From Bacillota bacterium (GTDB taxonomy: Bacteria; Bacillota; Clostridia; Tissierellales; Sedimentibacteraceae): DNA of 11,512 bases. The first letter of the stretch is position 1. The number at the start of each line of letters is the position of its first letter. Below the pieces are notes generated by a model. That model did not search any database and was not told the origin of the DNA. It worked only from the letters and a program-made list of their open reading frames with translations. The stretch is taken from the NCBI GenBank assembly GCA_023416855.1, contig JAEZGU010000025.1, forward strand, positions 1-11,512. Reading direction: 5' to 3'. The position numbers and the translations under genes were made by a program. Positions 7,240 to 11,512 of this stretch are shown here, in pieces.

Positions 7240-7264
7240 CAAAGTTGTTAAAAATAAATATAAT
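7236..7264 (+). promoter_or_regulatory. Consensus promoter of the FabT-like marR gene
   Basis: A perfect TTGACA (7236-7241), 17-nt spacer and perfect TATAAT (7259-7264). The -35 box overlaps the stop codon of the glycosylase gene. Such a strong promoter needs a brake, and a FabT-like palindrome overlaps the -10 box and the start near 7271. Confidence 0.85.
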
Positions 7265-7279
7265 TTGATTATCAAAATA
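7261..7279. promoter_or_regulatory. FabT-like operator on the marR promoter
   Basis: The core is TTTGAT-T-ATCAAA (7264-7276), a perfect 6-bp-arm dyad extended by two further pairs after one mismatch. It agrees closely with the FabT box described in streptococci (ANTTTGATTATCAAATT). It overlaps the last base of the -10 box and the predicted start, so bound protein would block initiation. The adjacent gene encodes a FabT-like protein, which makes autorepression likely. Confidence 0.7.
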
Positions 7280-7293
7280 AATGAGGTGATTTT

Positions 7294-7746
7294 ATGAATA
7301 ATCACGAAACTGTTAATGAAATACTTGTTAGGTTATTTGCAAATATTTTAGATATTGAAGAAAAATGCTTAAAAACAGGAGAATTTTCTGATTTATCTAT
7401 ATCTGAAATGCACGTAATTGACAACATTGGTATAAATAGAGAAAGAACCATGTCTGACACCGCAAAGGATTTAAGAGTAACTTCAGGCACACTTACTACT
7501 GCGGTGGATAATCTTATAAAAAAAGGTTATGTAGAAAGAAAACGGTCATTAGAAGACAGACGTGTAGTAATAATTAAATTAACTGAAAGTGGTGTAGCTG
7601 CGTATCATGCTCACCAAGATTTTCATAAAGATATGGTAATAAGTGCATTACAACAGTTAGACAGCAAGGAAGAGGAATTATTAATCAAAGTATTAACTGA
7701 TATAGAAGAATTCTTCAATCATAAGTATAATTTCAGTCTTAAATAG
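7294..7746 (+). CDS. MarR-family regulator, FabT-like (fatty-acid synthesis repressor type)
   Basis: This 150-aa MarR winged-helix protein has an N-terminal dimerization helix (1-30), the SISEMHVIDNIG segment (35-46), the recognition helix around VTSGTLTTAVDNLIKKGYVER (62-82) and the wing tip SLEDRRVVIIKLTESG (85-100, with the DNA-contacting D88 and R89), then C-terminal dimer helices including FHKDM. These blocks are close to those I recall for streptococcal FabT. FabT represses fatty-acid synthesis genes with acyl-ACP as corepressor. A FabT-box-like palindrome on its own promoter supports the subfamily call. Unlike classical fabT, no fab gene follows; the next gene is degV, whose family binds fatty acids. 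RBS is GAGG 7 nt before ATG. MarR membership is firm; FabT orthology is likely but unproven. Confidence 0.88.
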   Translation: MNNHETVNEILVRLFANILDIEEKCLKTGEFSDLSISEMHVIDNIGINRERTMSDTAKDLRVTSGTLTTAVDNLIKKGYVERKRSLEDRRVVIIKLTESGVAAYHAHQDFHKDMVISALQQLDSKEEELLIKVLTDIEEFFNHKYNFSLK

Positions 7747-7773
7747 TGATTATTAGGAATTAATTAAGCTTTT

Positions 7774-7784
7774 TATAATATAAT
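7774..7784 (+). promoter_or_regulatory. Possible -10 region of degV
   Basis: Two overlapping TATAAT hexamers occur at 7774-7779 and 7779-7784, with no good -35 at the right distance. A separate weak promoter is possible, and readthrough from the marR promoter is also likely since no terminator lies between the two genes. Initiation here would start near 7791. Confidence 0.4.
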
Positions 7785-7793
7785 ACTTTTAGA

Positions 7794-7817
7794 ATCAAAA
7801 AATTTGATAATGAAAAT
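7794..7817. promoter_or_regulatory. Degenerate second FabT-like site in the degV leader
   Basis: TTTGAT-A-ATGAAA (7803-7815) repeats the marR operator core with one changed base in the right arm, and stands at about the same place before the GAGG ribosome binding site as in marR. Both sites read AATTTGATWATSAAAAT overall. A further half-site, ATCAAA (7794-7799), precedes it by 3 nt and forms an outward-facing dyad with the TTTGAT. The match makes co-regulation of degV by the FabT-like protein plausible. Confidence 0.5.
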
Positions 7818-7829
7818 AGTGAGGTTGTT

Positions 7830-8672
7830 ATGGGTATTAAAATAGTTATAGACAGTACTGCTGATGTTACACAGGAAATTATAGAAAAACATAATTTAAA
7901 AATGGTGCCATTAACTGTAAATTTTGAAAATGAGTCATTTTTGGACAAAGTTGAATTAACTACATCGATGTTTTTCGACAAGTTAACTAAAGCTGATAAG
8001 TCTCCTACTACATCACAAGTTTCACCAGGTACTTTTATAGAAGCATTTAGCGAAATACTTTTAGAAGGGGATCAAGTTCTTGGTATATTTTTAGCATCAG
8101 AATTAAGCGGTACATATGATTCAGCTCGTATGGCAAAAGATATGATTGGTAGTAATGATATTAAAATTATTGATTCGAAAAGTGTTTGTCTTGGAACATT
8201 TGCACTGATATTGAGAGCAATTGAATTAGTTGAGCAAAATAAAAGCATGGATGAAATTGTTGAAGAATTAGAGAGTGTGAAGGAAAAAATTGTTGCTGTA
8301 GCAGGTCTTGATACTCTTAAATATCTTGAAAAGGGCGGTAGATTGTCAAAAGGTCAAGCAGTTGTAGGCTCTCTATTAAACATAAAACCAATTATAGGCA
8401 TTAAGGATGGTGCAGTTTCAGTAATTGATAAAGTACGAGGAAAAAACAAGACAATAAAATGGTTTGATGAATGGATAGAAAAAAATAATTTTGACTTGTC
8501 TAATAAAACTGTTCTGTTATTTCATGGACAAAGCTATGATCAGCTTCAAATATTAAGACAAACAATCGAAGAAAAATATAAAATTAAAAATATTATTGAG
8601 CAAGAAATTGGAGCGGTTATTGGTACACACTCTGGTCCCGGTGTTTTAGGAATAGGATTTTTAAATGATTAA
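7830..8672 (+). CDS. DegV-family fatty-acid-binding protein (FakB-type)
   Basis: At 280 aa this is a full-length DegV protein. These two-domain proteins hold one fatty acid; FakB members present it to the kinase FakA, giving acyl-phosphate for phospholipid synthesis. Visible landmarks: DSTADVT (8-14), PTTSQVSPG (59-67, T61 and S62 at the carboxylate site), SGTYDSA (93-99, with S93), LKYLEKGGR (163-171), NIKPIIG (184-190) and GAVIGTHSGPG (261-271, H267). The Thr, Ser and His positions fall where FakB proteins contact the fatty-acid carboxylate. RBS GAGG lies 5 nt before ATG. It follows the FabT-like gene by 83 nt and has a similar operator in its leader, supporting a lipid role. FakA is not in the window, and the preferred acyl chain cannot be read. 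Confidence 0.93.
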   Translation: MGIKIVIDSTADVTQEIIEKHNLKMVPLTVNFENESFLDKVELTTSMFFDKLTKADKSPTTSQVSPGTFIEAFSEILLEGDQVLGIFLASELSGTYDSARMAKDMIGSNDIKIIDSKSVCLGTFALILRAIELVEQNKSMDEIVEELESVKEKIVAVAGLDTLKYLEKGGRLSKGQAVVGSLLNIKPIIGIKDGAVSVIDKVRGKNKTIKWFDEWIEKNNFDLSNKTVLLFHGQSYDQLQILRQTIEEKYKIKNIIEQEIGAVIGTHSGPGVLGIGFLND

Positions 8673-8678
8673 TATAAT

Positions 8679-8711
8679 AATAAGGCAGAATTCATAGAAT
8701 TCTGCCTTATT
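8679..8711. terminator. Bidirectional terminator between degV and clpE
   Basis: A perfect 15-bp stem, 8679-8693 with 8697-8711, has a 3-nt ATA loop and the GC-containing core AAGGCAGAATTC. T-rich sequence follows on both strands (TTATTTAATTAT rightward; TTATTATATTAAT leftward). It starts 6 nt after the degV stop and directly abuts the clpE stop codon, so it ends both convergent transcripts. Confidence 0.9.
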
Positions 8712-11033
8712 TTATTTAATTATCAATTCAGCCTTTTCATCTTTTACTGTAACGGTAACTGAGCTGCCTTCTTTTAAAATACCTCTCAAATAAGCTTCAG
8801 ATATTTCATCTTCAACATATTTTTGGATCGCTCGTCTTAAAGGTCTTGCTCCATATTTTGTATTGTAACCTTTATCAAGTATAAAAGTTCTCATTTCATC
8901 GGTCACATCTATTGAAATTTTCTTATCTTTACCTTCTTTTATAACTTCATTTAGCATTAAATCAACAATTTGTTTCAACTCATCCTTAGTTAATTCATTA
9001 AACACAATTATGTCATCAATTCGATTTAAGAACTCAGGTCTAAAGGCTTGCTTTAAAGCATCCTTCACCTTTTCTTCCATTGCTTCATATTCTTTGTTGC
9101 CAAATCCGATTCTATTACCTTTAATGGATGTACCTGCATTGGATGTCATAATAATTACAGTGTTTTCAAAGTTTACAGTTCTTCCTTGATTATCGGTTAA
9201 TCTACCATCTTCTAATATTTGTAATAAAATATTAAATACATCTTCATGAGCTTTTTCTATTTCATCAAGTAATATTACAGAGTATGGTTTTCTTCTTATT
9301 TTTTCTGTTAAGAAGCCTGCTTGATCAAAACCAACATATCCCGGAGGAGCTCCAATTAATTTAGAAACCGTATGTTTTTCCATGTATTCAGACATGTCTA
9401 ATCTAATCATTGCATCTTCATTTTCAAACAGTTCAAAAGCAAGTGTTCTTGCCAATTCTGTTTTACCAACACCTGTAGGTCCTACAAATATAAATGAAGA
9501 AGGTTTTTTCTTTTTCTTAAAGCCTGAACGATTTCTTCTTATAGCTCTTGCTAAAGATGTAACTGCAGGATGTTGTCCAATGACACGCTTATGCAAGCTT
9601 TCTTCTAAATTAATTAGTTTTTCAGCTTCTGCTTGATTAATTTTCTGAACAGGAATTTTCGTCCATGCTTCAATTACAAATGCTACATCATCTGTAGACA
9701 GCTGTACATTTTCGCATTCATTTGATAAATCTTTGATTTTAGATTCTACCTTTAATTCCTTAACCTTTAACTCAGCAGCTCTTTCATAATCGTCATTTTC
9801 AGCAGCAGTTTCTTTTTCTTCTCTAATTTCAGTTAACTCAGTTCTCAATGCTTCAAGTTCAACTAAACCACTGTTCTTCAAATTAGCTCTTGAACCGGCT
9901 TCATCTATAACATCAATTGCTTTGTCAGGCAGGAATCTATCTGTTATATATCTTTCAGACATTAATACTGCTTGTTCAATAACATCATCAGAGATCTTAA
10001 CATTATGATATTTTTCATAATAGTCCCTGATACCTTTAATTATTTCAATTGAATCTTCTATTGATGGCTCGTCTACCAACACAGGTTGAAATCTTCTTTC
10101 AAGAGCTGTATCTTTTTCTATATGCTTTCTGTATTCATCTAATGTTGTTGCACCAATTACCTGAACTTCGCCTCTGGCTAAAGCTGGTTTTAGTATATTA
10201 GCGGCATTCATAGCTCCGCCTTCAGCTTCACCTGCACCAACTATGTTATGAACTTCGTCAATAACAATAATAATATTTCCTGCTTTTTTAGCTTCGTCAA
10301 TAATAGCTTTCATACGTGCTTCAAATTGACCTCTAAATTGAGTACCTGCAACAACAGATGTTAAATCAAGCAAGTAAATTTCAGTATTGAATAATTTAAC
10401 AGGAACATTATGTTCAGCTATTCTTACAGCAAGGCCTTCAGCTATTGCTGTTTTACCTACACCTGGCTCACCAATTAGAATAGGGTTATTTTTAGAACGT
10501 CTGTTTAATATTTGGATAACTCTGTCTATTTCTCTTTCTCTACCAATAATTCTGTCTAATTCACCATATCTTGCTTGTTCTGTAAGATTAGTACCATAAG
10601 TATCAAGATATTTTAGTTTTTTTCTTTTTACTTTTTCTTTTACTTTAGTTCCTGATCCGCTGATTGAATTTTGCAAATCAATATCTCCGCCTTCATCTTC
10701 TGTAGGCTGAAATTCTTTGTTAGTTGAATTTGATAAACCTGAAAAAGCTGTATTCATAAAATTCATTAATGATTTCATTCCTTCAGGATCATCTGAGTCA
10801 ATATTCTTAGTCAAACTATCTATATCAACATCTCCCATAATTTCAGCAAGCTGATTATTAATGTTTTCAAAGTCTTCAGGTTTCATGCCGCTTTGTTTCA
10901 TTATTTGATCCATTGGAGCAATTCCTTGTTTTTTTGCACAAGGAATACAAAGTCCCATTGTTTGCATTTTACCTTCTAAAATTTTATTTACATATATAAC
11001 AGCTACGTTTTTCTTGCAAACTGAACATAACAT
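8712..11033 (-). CDS. clpE: ClpE-type Hsp100 ATPase (zinc finger, UVR motif, ClpP partner)
   Basis: A cytoplasmic AAA+ unfoldase that feeds proteins to ClpP and can disaggregate. Residues are numbered from the first Met of the frame (11042). N-terminal zinc finger C6, C9, C32, C35 replaces the Clp_N repeats of ClpC; this is the ClpE hallmark and resembles McsA. An acidic, low-complexity linker (about 55-140) follows. AAA-1: Walker A GEPGVGKT (191-198), Walker B IIVIDEVH. Middle region with a UVR motif (about 411-436, NDDYERAAELK). AAA-2: GPTGVGKT (521-528), VILLDEIEKAH (589-599). NRIGFG (643-648) gives the IGF loop that docks to ClpP. The frame's first ATG directly abuts the Shine-Dalgarno AGGAG (11043-11047), which is too close. 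The fourth residue, Met at 11033, is 9 nt away and is the likelier start (773 aa). No CtsR or CIRCE element is visible upstream. Confidence 0.9.
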   Translation of the reverse strand: MLCSVCKKNVAVIYVNKILEGKMQTMGLCIPCAKKQGIAPMDQIMKQSGMKPEDFENINNQLAEIMGDVDIDSLTKNIDSDDPEGMKSLMNFMNTAFSGLSNSTNKEFQPTEDEGGDIDLQNSISGSGTKVKEKVKRKKLKYLDTYGTNLTEQARYGELDRIIGREREIDRVIQILNRRSKNNPILIGEPGVGKTAIAEGLAVRIAEHNVPVKLFNTEIYLLDLTSVVAGTQFRGQFEARMKAIIDEAKKAGNIIIVIDEVHNIVGAGEAEGGAMNAANILKPALARGEVQVIGATTLDEYRKHIEKDTALERRFQPVLVDEPSIEDSIEIIKGIRDYYEKYHNVKISDDVIEQAVLMSERYITDRFLPDKAIDVIDEAGSRANLKNSGLVELEALRTELTEIREEKETAAENDDYERAAELKVKELKVESKIKDLSNECENVQLSTDDVAFVIEAWTKIPVQKINQAEAEKLINLEESLHKRVIGQHPAVTSLARAIRRNRSGFKKKKKPSSFIFVGPTGVGKTELARTLAFELFENEDAMIRLDMSEYMEKHTVSKLIGAPPGYVGFDQAGFLTEKIRRKPYSVILLDEIEKAHEDVFNILLQILEDGRLTDNQGRTVNFENTVIIMTSNAGTSIKGNRIGFGNKEYEAMEEKVKDALKQAFRPEFLNRIDDIIVFNELTKDELKQIVDLMLNEVIKEGKDKKISIDVTDEMRTFILDKGYNTKYGARPLRRAIQKYVEDEISEAYLRGILKEGSSVTVTVKDEKAELIIK

Positions 11034-11069
11034 ATATTTCATCTCCTATATTTTGCTTTTGCTCTAACT

Positions 11070-11098
11070 ATTATAAATTACCCGTATATTTATTTTAA
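11070..11098 (-). promoter_or_regulatory. Possible clpE promoter
   Basis: Read on the minus strand: TTAAAA (11098-11093), a 17-nt spacer and a perfect TATAAT (11075-11070). The start would be near 11063, giving a leader of about 30 nt. The -35 box is poor and the region is so AT-rich that chance matches are common. The stretch from about 11100 to 11270 is almost pure A/T and shows no gene; it may act as an UP-like element for either divergent promoter. Confidence 0.35.
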
Positions 11099-11270
11099 AT
11101 TTTCGTGTTTTTTTTCCAAAATAGTTTATTTATGCCTTAAAGTTATTAAAATTAATTATACAAAGTTAATTATAATATATATTTCTTAAAAAAGCATTAA
11201 AAATTTATTATGTAATAAAAATTTAATAAAAAAATACGATAAAATTTGTTAAAAACAGTAAAAGTTTATA

Positions 11271-11299
11271 TTGACATAAGTATTTATCAAGCATATAAT
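11271..11299 (+). promoter_or_regulatory. Consensus promoter driving the lysine riboswitch
   Basis: A perfect TTGACA (11271-11276), 17-nt spacer and perfect TATAAT (11294-11299), preceded by A/T-rich runs. Transcription would begin near 11306, about 22 nt before the aptamer. A strong constitutive promoter followed by riboswitch control is the usual design for lysine genes. Confidence 0.85.
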
Positions 11300-11327
11300 A
11301 GACGAAATTAAATATTTTCGTGGGTAT

Positions 11328-11470
11328 ATTACAGAGGTTGCGATGATCAAGAGTAAAGCTTAGCTTGAAAGGGTGATTCGCCGAAGGGATTTTTTCTCTG
11401 GGATTACATTTAATAGATGTAATACTGTTTTTATAGGATGCTTCCCAATCCTATAAAAGAGAGCTGTAAT
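11328..11470 (+). ncRNA. Lysine riboswitch (L-box) aptamer
   Basis: Conserved L-box segments occur in order: AGAGGUUGCG, UCAAGAGUA, UGAAAGGGUGAUUCGCCGAAG and GAGAGCUGU. The closing P1 helix pairs ATTACAG (11328-11334) with CTGTAAT (11464-11470). P4 pairs 11403-11409 (ATTACAT) with 11417-11423. P5 is an 11-bp hairpin, 11429-11439 with 11448-11458. P2 is very short at its tip (AAGC-TTA-GCTT) and P3 is only about 5 bp (AGGGA with TCTCT), so both kissing-loop arms look reduced. Binding of L-lysine normally stabilizes P1 and shuts off downstream biosynthesis or transport genes. The regulated gene lies to the right of the window. Confidence 0.88.
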
Positions 11471-11512
11471 GTGCTGGGCAGAAGGTTCGGTGTTTTTTGC
11501 AAGCGTCTGAGA
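11471..11512 (+). other. Start of the riboswitch expression platform (cut by window end)
   Basis: These 42 nt follow the P1 helix directly and are more GC-rich than the surroundings, with a T6 run at 11492-11497 in the middle. No complete terminator hairpin or ribosome-binding-site sequester can be closed within the visible bases. Whether control is by termination or by translation cannot be decided here. Confidence 0.4.

Noticed and set aside
8712..11042. Novel McsA-ClpC fusion protein
   Set aside because: A four-Cys zinc finger in place of the Clp_N domain together with a UVR motif is the known ClpE architecture, so the fusion is not new.
11043..11330. CtsR or CIRCE heat-shock operators for clpE
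   Set aside because: No GGTCAAA-type heptads or GAGTGCTAA arms on either strand; only generic AT-rich promoter-like sequence is present.
1..11512. Mobile element, CRISPR array, toxin-antitoxin or phage-defence system
   Set aside because: No transposase, integrase, direct-repeat array, tRNA or terminal inverted repeats seen. All long genes belong to housekeeping or regulatory families, apart from one small unassigned membrane protein.

Overview
The window is AT-rich DNA with short intergenic gaps, strong AGGAGG-type ribosome binding sites and Gram-positive-style promoters. Together with a trimeric [FeFe]-hydrogenase operon, a ClpE-type Hsp100 and a lysine riboswitch, this points to an anaerobic, fermentative low-GC Firmicute (Clostridia/Tissierellia-like). 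The genus cannot be read from the sequence alone.

Left part (1-4860): the 3' end of an XRE/cupin regulator gene faces a minus-strand operon hydC-hydB-hydA across a shared bidirectional terminator. The operon encodes a complete NAD- and ferredoxin-linked (probably electron-bifurcating) [FeFe]-hydrogenase: NuoE-like HydC, NuoF-like HydB with an added 2x[4Fe-4S] tail, and HydA with all H-cluster ligands. The three genes are translationally coupled. A Rex-like (redox/NADH-sensing) operator lies just upstream of hydC. HydB has one striking deviation: Ser replaces the third Cys of the NuoF [4Fe-4S] motif.

Middle part (4793-8711), plus strand: a small PadR-family repressor gene has two near-identical palindromic operators laid over its own promoter. 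A second promoter starts a probable operon of a three-helix membrane protein of unknown function, a TatD-family metal-dependent hydrolase and an alkyladenine-type DNA glycosylase. A consensus promoter overlapping the glycosylase stop codon drives a FabT-like MarR regulator, followed by a DegV/FakB-type fatty-acid-binding protein. A palindrome closely matching the published FabT box lies on the regulator's own -10 region, and a degenerate copy sits at the equivalent place before degV. This suggests a small regulator plus fatty-acid-carrier module, and is the most interesting regulatory observation here. A perfect 15-bp hairpin terminates degV and the convergent clpE.

Right part (8712-11512): clpE on the minus strand encodes an Hsp100 unfoldase with an N-terminal four-cysteine zinc finger, a UVR motif and a ClpP-docking loop. 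Divergent from it, a perfect TTGACA/TATAAT promoter drives a complete lysine-riboswitch aptamer whose P2 and P3 arms are both unusually short. Its expression platform and target gene lie beyond the window. I see no mobile element, CRISPR array, tRNA or rRNA, and no convincing wholly new multi-gene system.
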